Shown one piece after another: positions 21,498-31,975 of a stretch of DNA of 64,000 nucleotides. Numbering within the stretch: the stretch's first letter is position 1; each line of letters opens with the position of its first letter. Origin of the DNA: Glaciozyma antarctica PI12 (lineage: Eukaryota; Basidiomycota; Microbotryomycetes; Kriegeriales; Camptobasidiaceae); NCBI GenBank assembly GCA_002917775.1, contig KZ627149.1, positions 1,301,600 through 1,365,599 of the forward strand, in the 5' to 3' direction. The position numbers were made by a program, and so were the translations under genes. The notes beneath the pieces were generated by a model. It was not told the DNA's origin. It saw nothing but the letters and a program-made list of their open reading frames with translations, and did no database searches.

Positions 21498-23055
21498 ATG
21501 GCCCCGTCCCTGGAGCTCCTCTTCCTCGGCACCGGCACCTCCTCCTCAGTCCCTTCTGTCGGCTGCCTCACCTCTCCCATCGGCTGCTTCTGCTGCCGCT
21601 CAACCCTCACCTCCAACCCCGAAGCGACCAAGAACATCCGGCGTAACACGAGTGCTGTCCTTCGGATCCCAAGCGAGGAGGAAGGAGGACGGACGAAGAG
21701 CTTGTTGATAGATGTGAGTGCGGGGAAACGAGAAGAGGTATGGGAGCTGACGAGGCGCGCAGTGTGGAAAGACGTTCTATACGGCTGCGTTGGAGTGGTG
21801 GCCGAAGAAGGGACTGAGGGAGATTGATGCTGTGCTGCTCACGCATCCTCATTCGGTGCGTCTTTGTCTGGAACTGCTTGGTGTGAGGGAGGCTGAGATG
21901 GGCGTTGCAGGATGCAACATTGGGACTGGATGATCTGCGAGGTGAGCATCGGCCTGTGTGGGAGCTGGGAACGAGGGAGCTGATGCTGCTCGACAGGATG
22001 GACACTGCATTCGCACGTACAGAAGTCTATCGATATCTACGTGAATCAGTTCACCTACGATGAAGTCTCCAAGGTGAGTTCGTTCATTCAGATGCTCCGA
22101 GGTAGACGCTGACTCCATGTTGTAGTCCTTCCCTTACCTCACGGACGTCAGCAAGGCGACAGGTGCGATTCTCCCAGCTCGCTGCTCTCTCGCACGTCTA
22201 ATATGCGATCGCAGGCGGCGGAGACGTTCCTCAGTTCCAATGGCACATTTTTGACGACAGCAAACCACTCACGATCCTCGGAGTCTCCATCGTCCCTCTC
22301 CCAGGTTCGTCCTCTCCCTAACGTCTCTCCCCATCTCGCTCACTCTTTTCGCGCAGTTCACCATGGCAAGTTCTTCAGCACACCTCCTCAACCCTACTAC
22401 TGCCTCGGATTTCTCTTCAACTCCCAAATTGCCTACATCAGCGACACCTCTTTCGTCCCCGAAGACGTCTGGGATAATTGCACTCGAGGAGAATTGCACT
22501 CTCCCACCGCAGTGGCGACCCGAATCCTCCTCCCTCGCCAACGGCGTCGCATCTCTCTCCGTCGAATCCGCAACACCGAAACCTGTTCTACAGGCACTGG
22601 TGATAGACTGCTTGCGGATCGAGGCGCACACTTCCCATTTTGGATTCCCTCAAGCGATCGCGACCGGCCGGCGTCTTGGAGCTCAACGTACCTACCTCGT
22701 TCGTCTCTCCTCCTTGAGTCTTGCGATGCCGCTAATATAATCGCAGCTCGGATTCGGCCACGCCACCTCGCACGCCTCCTGGGTCCACACCACCAGCGCC
22801 TTCTCCTCCGGCGCCGTCTCCTCCCTCCCCTCTCACGCGCATACGCGCGAGCCAAAAGCACAACATACGTGGCAGATGTTTAGTGGGACGAAGGAGCATG
22901 GAAAGGAGGACGTCGAGGTGTTCAAGGAGCATGCGTTGCGCGCGGTCGAGAGCTGGGAGGGAGGAGCGAAGGGGGGGATATGGGTCAGGCCGGCGTGTGA
23001 TGGGATGAAGGTCAGCGTGGGGGTGGAGGGTGTGCGCGATGATATTTATGAGTAG
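21498..23055 (+). CDS. MBL-fold metallo-hydrolase (PhnP/YcbJ-like, cytosolic)
   Basis: The protein starts [20 protein letters not shown], the first beta strands of an MBL fold. It continues with a CxxxxIGCFCC cysteine cluster, LLIDCGKTFY, and the metal-binding HxHxDH-like motif [17 protein letters not shown]. Later metal ligands are visible as VPLPVHHGK and YISDTSF, and as TSHFGF and GFGHATSH. This arrangement (GTG...S.P..GC and LTHxHxDAxxGLDDLR) matches small fungal MBL hydrolases related to bacterial PhnP phosphodiesterases; the substrate is unknown. At least seven short introns are present. Around 22,470-22,480 the frame shifts by one base inside the conserved VWDN/IALEENC region, so the gene is either damaged here or the sequence has an indel. 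The stop is at 23,053-23,055. Confidence 0.85.
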
Positions 23056-23471
23056 ACTGGCGCACGGATAGAGTGTATCATATATCTGGATGAGGAAGAA
23101 GCGAGAGGGGATGACTGACTTAGTTTCGACTTGGCTCGCTCCTCTCGCTGATTTGAGTGCTTGCTCAGACGAGATCCGAGTAGTTTATACAGTAGAGCTG
23201 CTTGGCGCAAGAAAAGGAAGGAATACAAAAACAAAACAAAAGAGGCGAAAGAGAAAGAGGCGCCCGCTCCCACCTGCCTCCCGCCTCCCTTGGCCTTTCG
23301 CCGCCCCAGCAACAGTCTCTCCTTCACGCCCAGAGTACTTGGTGGCGCTGTACACTCGCTCTTCCATTCCAGCCATCCGCAGGTCGCCCTTATCAAGCAC
23401 AGGACAAGCTTCGACGGAGTAGGGAGTCGCCGTCGTGTCCCCTCTCAACCAGCTCTCTCAGGACAGACTCG
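23056..23471. promoter_or_regulatory. Intergenic: MBL hydrolase to MIT-domain gene
   Basis: This 416-bp tandem gap holds the 3' UTR of the hydrolase and the promoter of the MIT gene. It includes an A-rich stretch (about 23,210-23,255) that could serve 3'-end formation. No gene was recognised. Confidence 0.35.
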
Positions 23472-26400
23472 ATGACCACAACTTCAAGAGGACTGCAGCA
23501 GCCGTACTCTTACCCCGCGCAAGCCTCGACCTCAGCGAACCCGATCCCTTCCAACAACTCGACCACAACGCGCTTCGATTCCCCCTTCCCCCTTCCTCCC
23601 TCCTCTCCCCTCCACCTCCTCCTCCGCCTATCCTCCCACTACTCCCAGCCAACGCCCACGAGAGCGCGGCGAATCCACTCCCGTTCATTCACGACACCGC
23701 GAACCAAGCTTCCCTGGGACAGAGGCCTCGGGCACGGGCGCGGGTGCGGGGCGGCGGAAGAGCTCGAGTACGACGCCTAGGAGGACCTTGGAAGGGAGAG
23801 AGGAGACGAGGGAGGAGCGGCGGGTGCGCAAGGACAGGGAACGGGCGAGGAGGGGGTCTGGATTGGAGGAGGGTGAAGGTGCGGCTGGTCCCTGTTCGTG
23901 CCAGGCCAGCAGCTAACGCGTATTGTTTGCAGTATCGCCGAACTCGCGTCGACAACGGCGCTCCCCCTCGCCTACCTTTGGCGAACCGCTGTTCGCGTCC
24001 ACGTCGACCTCATCCTCTCTCCGCCCTACCCCCTCCTCGCCTACCTCCTCCTCCAAATCCGTCCTCACTATCGCCCTCCAACGCGCTCAATCCGCCGTCC
24101 TCCTCGATTCAGCCAACAACGTTCCTGCAGCGATCGCAGCGTACACTCAGAGCGTGCGGTTGCTCAAGGAGGTGATGGCGCGTGTTGAGGAGGGGGGTCG
24201 GAAGGAGGAGGAGGTCAAGGAGGAGGAGACGGAAGAGGGGAGAGCACGGAGAGAAGCTCGGAAGGTGCGAAAGGACCGCGCGAAGAAGGATGAGCAGCGG
24301 CGGTTAAGGGTCATCGTGAGTCGCAGGTCAGCTTGAGGAGGAGGGGGGACGCTGATACACGCACACAGCACGATACGTACGAAGATCGCATCCGCATGCT
24401 CAGTCTCATGGAATCCCCCGACGCTCCCGGCTCTCCTGCCTCTCCCACCACTCCTACGAACCTCGTCCGATCACCAGGCTTCCAAACAACTTCGACCTCT
24501 CCCTTCACCCCACGCGACACCGCTCCGACGATTCAAGTCGACCTCGACCTCTCCAACACCGAGGGCATAGGCAGCGCGATGCTGCTGAACCTAGCGAGTC
24601 CGCCGCCGAGTCCTATGGACCCGATGCTGCCTGTTGCGCGGACGATGAGCGTGAACAAGGAGGCGGAGAACGAGGAAACGACCCCGAAGATGGAGCAGTG
24701 GAGCGAGGACGACGGGGACGAGAGTCCTGTTGAAGGTCGCGGAAGGGGAGTCGAGCTGCTGAATCGGGCGAGACAGTTCCGCGCGCCGGAGATGGGGAGA
24801 CGGCCTTCGCTGGCGGATGAGACGATTGTCGAAGAGGGTCTGGGGATCGACAACGAGGGAGACTACCGCCAGTCACCTGTCGATATCGAAAACGCCGCAT
24901 TCCTCGCCACCTCGCCGTCGTTCCGCACCCAATCTCTCGCCGCCTTTCGCACCGCTCCTCTCATCGCCATCGAGCCTGGCTCACCTCTCGACCACTCCCC
25001 TACCGACCCCTCACGACGCCCTTCCATCTTCTCAGAATCAAGCGCGATGGCGTTCTCCTACTCGGACCCTGGCGAGCGGCGGATGTCGATCGCTGGAGGC
25101 GCGTACTCGTCCATCTATCCCTCCGACGGAGCAGCAGCGATGGCAGAGGAACGACGAGGAAGCGTTGCGCGAGATCGGGTGGAGAGCAACGCGTCCTCGA
25201 GCATGGAGCGGACGACTTCGGGCGAGAGCCTCTCGTCTTCGCGCGGAGGATCATCGTATTGCGGAGGGTCTTTGTACGGCGGTCTGTCGATGAATTCGAG
25301 CTTCTCGGAGTGGGAGGACGGAGGCAGGACGCGGGGGTCGAGGTCGGCATCGCTGGCGACGGCGTCTGCGTTCGCGCCGGGGATGACAGTGTCGAGGAGT
25401 GCGCAGACGGCGGTCTATTCGGAACGAGGGGAGAGCGCGGGGAGAATGCTCATCAGCTCGACGACGACGCTCGGGACGATCTCGCAGCGGAGGAGCGGAG
25501 GGCCGCAGAGCTTCATCGACGGGTCGAGCACAGAGTACCTCGCCTCGTCGTCGGACGTCGACAGCCATCCCTCCCTCATCGTTCGCCCCTCTTCTGCCGA
25601 ACCTAACGACTTTGGCTTTCAGCCTCGCTCGGCAGGCTCGAATGCCTATTCGAGCGCCTCCCTCCCTCTCCGCCTTCGCACCCTCTCTCAACCCGGCAAG
25701 CGACCCTCGTTCTCAACCATCGACAAACCCCCCGTCCCATCCCTACACACCATTCGCCCCTCCAACGCTCGCAAAGGCTCCTCTCCCTCCATCTCCATCG
25801 CGCCGAACCCCTCCCTCCACCGCACCAACTCGACCTCGTCCCAAAGCAGTTTCTCCGAACGCCGGCCCCGCCCAACCTCGTCAGGCGAGCGCGCCGAAAC
25901 CCCCGTCCGCGCGATGTTGGGCCGACTCCCTCCTCCGCCACCCAGTGCAACAGGAGGGACGTACCTCTCGCAACCACCTCCGCCCTCGCCTATCCAGTCG
26001 GTCCCTCAGCTACATCGTCCGTTCCACCTCATGCAGCAGATCCTCCTCTCGATCGAGCAAGGCGGGTACGTGACGCCTCGATTGTACATCCCGAAGCAGG
26101 TGTGGAACCAGGCGGGAGTCAAGCTCGTTGCAGTTGAGACGAAGGTGAGGATGCTGGATTTGCTGAGTACGGGGTTGGAGGGGGTTGAGGGGAGGGGGAG
26201 GGAGTTGGAGGGTGGGCGAGGGGACGGGATGGTGAGGGAGTTGGTGGCGTTTGAGGGGCTTATGGAGGGGATTCAGAGTACGTTGGCGAAGAAGTTGGGA
26301 TACGGAACGAGTGGGAAGAAGATGGGGGCGGTGAGTTCGCGGTTGCGCTTTGGGAGTCGGAGGAGGAGCTGATGTGGTGATGAGAACAGACGTCGTTCAG

Positions 26401-26888
26401 TGCTTGGAGCTCGAAGCTTTCGAGGTCGTTGGATCGCGTTACGAATGGGAGGAGGTGAGCTCGCTCGGTCCAGCTGCGAGCGGAGCAGCGACTGATCTCG
26501 CCGTCGTCGCAGTCTCGATTCACCAGCTTTGTACGTAGAGGGGATTGCGAAGGTCTTCAAGCAGGTCAGGATCATTGGTACGTTCTCTCCTGTTCCACCG
26601 CGACGTGAAGCTGACTTCGTCTCTTCGCAGATCAACACCTCACCTATCTCGCGAACAACGAACGAGGGTACGCCTCGCTCAGCAAGTCGGACCGCCAACG
26701 CATCTCGGACCGTCTACGTCGCTCCTCAGAGTTCTTCCGCCAGGTCATCTGCCAGTTCGTCTTGCGCGATCTCGGCATCCTGCTCGACAAGTGTGCGTTC
26801 CTCTCTCGCGACCAAGCTCCTGCGACGTCGGCTGATGATGCGTTTTTTAGACGTCAAGCGAGCTGGAACTTGGGTGGGCGGAGAGTAG
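23472..26888 (+). CDS. MIT-domain protein with long disordered Ser-rich middle
   Basis: The N-terminus is low complexity. The MIT domain is visible as SVLTIALQRAQSAVLLDSA, IAAYTQSVRLLKEVM and, after a charged insertion, RRLRVIHDTYEDRIRMLSLM. A Ser/Pro-rich middle of several hundred residues follows. The conserved C-terminus has RPFHLMQQILLSIEQGGYV, PRLYIPKQVWNQAGVKL, SLDSPALYVEGIAKVFKQVR and DLGILLDKYVKRAGTW. MIT domains dock onto ESCRT-III tails, so a membrane-remodelling or septation role is likely but inferred. Introns of 50-60 nt occur at about 23,880, 24,316, 26,331, 26,456, 26,580 and 26,796. The first ~100 codons need either a 138-nt intron (about 23,511-23,648, weak sites) or a one-base correction to join the MIT frame. 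The TAG is at 26,886-26,888. Confidence 0.85.
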
Positions 26889-27523
26889 GGCGATGCGCGA
26901 TGCTGGTGCTCTCCGCGTGGTACGAAGGGCCGCGCACGGGAGCAGGACCAGTCGGCGAGACTATTCGCGACGGTTATGCGGCCGGAGAAGGAGCGAGGGA
27001 GTGTTTCTGGTCGCTGTTGCTACTTGTTTGAGCAGTTTATCTGAACGACGTCGTGCTTGTAACACTTTGTACCCTGCGAGAGGCGCCGATTCGCAGGTAC
27101 ACGGGTCGAAGAGGTCATTGCGAGAGGGGATCGCATACCACCCTCGACACCCTGGCAAGAGGCGTGCGGGGTTCATCAAACTGTGTCACTCGGTTGGCCC
27201 ACTTCGCTCCCCAGCAAAGTCCTCCGACGACTTTGAAGTTGGTTCTCGCTAGCGAGATGGGCGAGGGCGAGGTAGCGAGATCATCTCCGACGGGTTTCGG
27301 GACCCTCCCATCTCCGAGGATGGAACTGTGGGCATAACTCCGGCTGAATGGGCTCTGGCGGAGAGCACACACCTCTGAGAAGGTCAGTACGCGATCGGGC
27401 GACGAGGGGCCAGCGTTGCAGCAGCGACGAGGGGCCAGAGTGATCCCGCGCTGCCTTCCCTCCTTTGCTCTCACCGACTCGTACTCCCGTCTTCAGAGGC
27501 GTGTTTGTACGCACGAACTGTAG
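26889..27523. promoter_or_regulatory. Promoter region of the APSES gene
   Basis: This 635-bp tandem gap holds the MIT gene 3' UTR and the upstream region of the transcription-factor gene. Two CGACGAGGGGCCAG copies lie 28 bp apart (about 27,399 and 27,427). No gene was seen. Confidence 0.4.
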
Positions 27524-30059
27524 ATGGAATCGACGACTCCCCAAGCCTCAGAGTTCGACCAGGCGTTCCCCCCTTGCCAGCAGCCCACCTTGTCGTCTTT
27601 CGTCGCCGCCTTCCCCCCTCCTGCGCCAAACGCCTTCGCCTCTACCTCGGGCCAGCCTTACGACACTTTCCTCAGCTCTCTCTTCCTCGACGCGCCGTGG
27701 TCTGCGACGCCAGGAGCGCACGACCGCGAGGGTCAAGACGGCAAGCATGTGATTACGGACTGCCAGCTCCGCACGAACGACGACGACGAGGAAGGTCTTC
27801 AGCTGTACCAGTCCTTCCTCCAGCCCGACTCTCCATCCGCCACCGATCCTCCCTTCCTCCAAACGCAGCAACCTCATCGCCCAACCGATCGAGGCTCCCC
27901 AACCCAGCCCCCTGCGAGTGTACCCCGGCACTCTCGCATCTCCTCGGGTCCTTCCCAGTCGCCTCGCCATCTCTCGCACCCTTCCTCCGATCCATCTCTC
28001 TATCTCTCCTCCCTCGCCCCGCGCGTCCCAGAGCGCCGTCCGTCTCTCGCGGATCTGTTGCCGGCGCGACAGTTCCTCGACCCTCCTCGAATTGGCGAAG
28101 GTGGTCGCGTGGCCTTCCCAGCGGGACGATTGGCAGAGGAGGAGGAAGGGACGCCAGCGGCTGGTCTACAGGATGTACCGAGGAAGGAGGAGCGGGAGCC
28201 GCCGCAGGGACCGTCGTCGAGGGAGCTTACGGGAGAGGAAGGGACGGAGACGAGGGAGGAAGGCCCGACGAAGCTCTCGCCGACGCTGTGGGAGGACGAG
28301 GTTACGGTGGTGTATCAGGTCCAGGTGGGAGGGCAGTGCGTTGCGAGGCGAGCAGGTGAGTTCTCAAGACTGCGTGCGAGAAGGGAGGAAGCTGATCTCG
28401 CACCCTTCGCAGACAACGACCATGTCAATTGCACCAAGATGCTCAACGCTTGCACGATGACTCGAGGCAGGCGCGACGCCTTTCTCAAGGTCGAAAAGGA
28501 GCGCACGGTCGTCAAGCGTGGAACGGTTCATCTCAAGGGCGTCTGGTCCGTCCTTCCCGTCCTCGTCCTCCTCATCCTCTCATCCTAACCCTCGGCCGCG
28601 TCGCAGGCTCCCTCTCGACCGAGCCATCGCTCTTGCCGAGCTTCACGAATCGAAGCACCTCTTCTCCCCGCTGTTCGACAACGACATTCGCTCCCTCCTC
28701 TTTCGCCCCGAGAACCTCGACCGCACTATCTCCCTCGTCACCGCCGCACGCCAGCGCCAGATTATGACCTCTCCTCCTCCTTTCGACCTTCCCGACGGCG
28801 TCGCGCGCAAGGAGGCGTTGAAGACTTTCTTCGACGAGGTGGTGGCGACGATCGACGAGCGGTTCCCTGGCGCGTTCCTCGCACAGCGCGAAGCGTTGAC
28901 TCGGACAATCGATGGCGGAGGAGCGCAGGTCGGGGGAGAGACGAAGAGGACGGGACCGGAGATTCCGCTTCGTCGGGAGCGTACCGTCTCGTCGGCCGCG
29001 TCGGAAGCGTCGTCGCGGAGGAGCTCGAATCCGTTTACCGAATCGAACGCGTCGTCCGCTTCGTCGACGTCGATGTCGCCTTTGTCGAACTTTACGTTTG
29101 GGACGATGGGGACGACGCTGCAGGATTCGTGGGATTCGCAGGAGGTCGAGATGATCGATCCGGCGTTCGAGGCGTCGAGCGAGCTGGACGACATCTCGAG
29201 CCCGATGCTGGGCAGTCCGTTCCGTCGTCCTGTCCCGCAACGCGATCGTCGCCACTCGTACCCGAACCAACCCCACATCTACAATCCCATCTCCACCACC
29301 TCAGCCGGCGTCAGCATGCAGACTCGCCACTCGGTCGACAACGGAATCGCCTTTTCGCACTACGCGATTCACCCTCTCCACCCTCCTCCGCCCTCGGCCT
29401 TTGAGCAGCAGTACAATTTTCCTCCTGGCGTATCGACTTTCTGCCTCCCAGCAGCTCCCCAGCATCAGCATCAGCAACATCTTCTCCCCGCCTCGCAACA
29501 GCAGCAGCAGCAGCAGCAACACTACCCTCAGCACCTCGCACCTTCGCCCCACCAGTCCTACTCGACGACCCCTCTCCCCTCTCCCGAAGACCTCTACACG
29601 CCCAACTCGTACTCCCCCCAATTCTTCTTCTCCCCACCGACCTACGAGCCCACTCCGACGCCGTACTCCTCTCCTCCCCTCCCGAACCCTCACCAGCCCT
29701 TCCCAACCTCGCAATACACCTTTCCCGAATCCTCCTACGACTACTTTTCCCATTCCGACTACTCGTACCTCTCCGACTTCCCCTCGTCGTACCCGCCTCA
29801 GACGGCGCGCAGGCTCGTCAACCCTGTCGATCGAAGGGATTCCCTCATTGGTGCCATCCTGGAGACGCCGGTGGAGAGGGGAACGAAGGCGGGGGAGAAT
29901 GGGAGGGAGAGGTGGAGGAGCGTCGAGAGTGAGGGAGGGGTGGTGAAGAAGGCGAAGAGGGAGGGAGGGGAGAGGATGAGGAGGTGCGTCTCGTTTTTTG
30001 GCTGCGAAGAGGTGCGGGGCTGATGCGGTCGTGAGTGCAGGGCTTCGGTGATGTTCTAG
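27524..30059 (+). CDS. APSES-family transcription factor (StuA/Efg1/Phd1 type)
   Basis: The APSES DNA-binding domain is unmistakable: [75 protein letters not shown] and [10 protein letters not shown]. These correspond to the bHLH-like core of StuA and Efg1. The N-terminal ~270 residues and the C-terminus are low complexity, with a polyglutamine run (CAG repeats, about 29,499-29,517) and Tyr/Pro-rich activation-type sequence. Family knowledge: StuA-type factors control morphogenesis, filamentation and sporulation. One intron interrupts the APSES domain after CVARRA (about 28,355-28,412). A second (about 28,551-28,610, GTCCGT donor) falls at the Trp codon. A last intron near 29,983-30,040 gives the short tail ending ASVMF, with TAG at 30,057-30,059. 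Confidence 0.93.
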
Positions 30060-30458
30060 GATGGAGAAGCACGGAGCGAACGCCGCATGGACACGATAGA
30101 GGGAGCTCGCAACTCACTTGGATGCTTTCGCAGGGATCCTCGTTTTTTTTCGGAATTCAACGCTGTGATGCCTGTTGTACCAAGTGGTCGTACGCTGGTT
30201 TGGAAATACTACGCTCAGCAAGAGCGAGCCTTCGTCGTCGTCGTCGTTCGTTCCCCGCCGCTGCCGCGCGCGAAGGCGGAAGACGTTCCCGCCGCCCAAA
30301 AGATTCTCTCTGCTCTCGCTCCCACACCCACCTTGCGACTGTATTTCGTACCCCCCCCTTTCGCTTCTCACGCCCCTCGAGCGTGCCTTCCATGCGCCTG
30401 CGCCCAGCCGAACCCTGAACGACCTCTCCCCATCCTCTCTACGCAAAACGCTCCCGGG
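30060..30458. promoter_or_regulatory. Promoter of the dicarboxylate carrier
   Basis: This 399-bp tandem gap lies between the APSES gene and the carrier. A T8 run (about 30,143-30,150) may belong to the upstream 3' end, and a C-rich leader precedes 30,459. No gene was seen. Confidence 0.4.
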
Positions 30459-31975
30459 ATGAAGAACTCGAAGGCTCCTGCTGCAGCGCCCGCGGTGACG
30501 GCGCCGGTGCACAAGCATTACCCGTTTTGGATTGGAGGTGAGCTGTGCTGTACGAGGGGGAGAGGAGGGGCAAAAGCTGATGAGGTGTGGTCGGGGGGTA
30601 GGTGCTGCTGCTTCTTTCGCTGCGGTGTGTACACGTGAGTTCCCTTTCGGTTCCTATACCGCCTAGGGGGTTACAGGAACAGCTTAGCTGACCTATAGGC
30701 TTGCGCAGACCCGTTGGACGTAGCAAAAGTGTGCGCGCTCCCCATTCCCCTCCTTCCTCCTCGCTCCGAAGATAGCTGACCCCGGCTTCCTTCCCCTCCC
30801 CCAAAGTCGTATGCAAACCAGTCACAGCAAAGGGATGCTCAACACTCTCTCCCTTTCCATCAAAGCCGACGGTCCGCCCCTCCCTCCTCCCCCGCTACCC
30901 CCGCTTACCTCCTCCTCTCGAACGCAGGGATCCGCCGAGGAGCCTACGCCGGTCTCTCGGCCTCCATCCTCCGACAAATGACCTACTCTCTCACCCGTTT
31001 CGGGATCTACGACGTCCTCAAAGAACGGCTCTCCTCCGACCTCCCTGAAGGCGTCCCCCTTCCCGCATGGAAGATGGCGCTCGCTGCGTCTGTCGCTGGA
31101 GGATTAGGAGGGATAGCGGGGAACCCGGCGGATGTGATCCTCGTGCGAATGACGAGTGATGCGAGTAGGCCTAGGGCGGAGAGGTTGGAGTATAAGCATG
31201 CGTGAGTTCGTTTCTAGGGGATGGACAGGGGAGAAGGAGCTGATGAGTGCGCGTAGGTTTGACGGGGTGGTGAGGATTGTGAGGGATGAGGGAGTACCGG
31301 CGTTGTTTAGGGGCGTTGAGCCGAATGTCGCTCGTGCGGTGTTGATGAACGCGAGTCAGTTGGCGACGTGAGTCCCTTTCCCTGTGTTGTAGTGGGAGTG
31401 GAGCTAAGCTGGAACGCAGGTACGACGTATTCAAGTCGTCGTTGATTCGGATGAAGGTGATGGACGATGGATTGGGCTTGCATTTTACGAGCTCCTTTTT
31501 GGCGGTGAGTTCGCGCTCGTGTTACGGGAGTAGGCGGGACGTAAGCTGATGCATACTGGTGACGTAGGGAACTGTAGCAACAACAATATGTGCTCCCTTC
31601 GACGTGATCAAATCTAGAGTACGTCGTTACTCTCTTCGCTCCCTCACTTCCTCACTAACCCCTTCTCGCTCGCAGATAATGCACGCGTCTGCGAACGAGA
31701 CTGTCAGCCTTCTCTGCTCTCCTCTCCTCTCCTCTCGCGCAAACTGACTCCCCTCCACAGACTCTCTCGGTCATCTCGCACGCGTTCAAAAAGGAGGGCT
31801 TGACGTGGCTCTTCAAAGGCTGGACGCCCGCCTGGATCCGCCTCTCACCCAACACGATCATCATCTTGTGCGTTTCTCCCTCTCTCTCTTCGACGGAGCA
31901 AAACCTAACCCGGGACGCAGCATGACGCTCGAGCAGATCAAGCGGGGGATCGACCTCATGCGGGGGACGCCGTAG
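30459..31975 (+). CDS. DIC1: Mitochondrial carrier, dicarboxylate carrier type
   Basis: The spliced protein shows three carrier repeats. Repeat 1 has WIGGAAASFAAVCTHPLDVAKV; repeat 2 has MALAASVAGGLGGIAGNPAD VILVRM; repeat 3 has FLAGTVATTICAPFDVIKSR. Each bears the Px[D/E]xx[K/R] signature (PLDVAK, PADVILVR, PFDVIK) and the later EGxxxLFxG/W-type motif (FRGVEPNVARA, LFKGWTPAWIRLSP). The sequence YPFWIGG at the start and the NPADVILVRMTSD segment match fungal Dic1, which exchanges malate or succinate for phosphate across the inner mitochondrial membrane. There is no cleavable presequence, as usual for the family. About eight introns of 45-65 nt break the gene. The start at 30,459 gives the normal length of just under 300 residues. 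The TAG is at 31,973-31,975. Confidence 0.88.

Noticed and set aside
29497-29520. CAG repeat as an expanded microsatellite of interest
   Set aside because: It is a short polyglutamine tract in an activation-type region, common in APSES factors.
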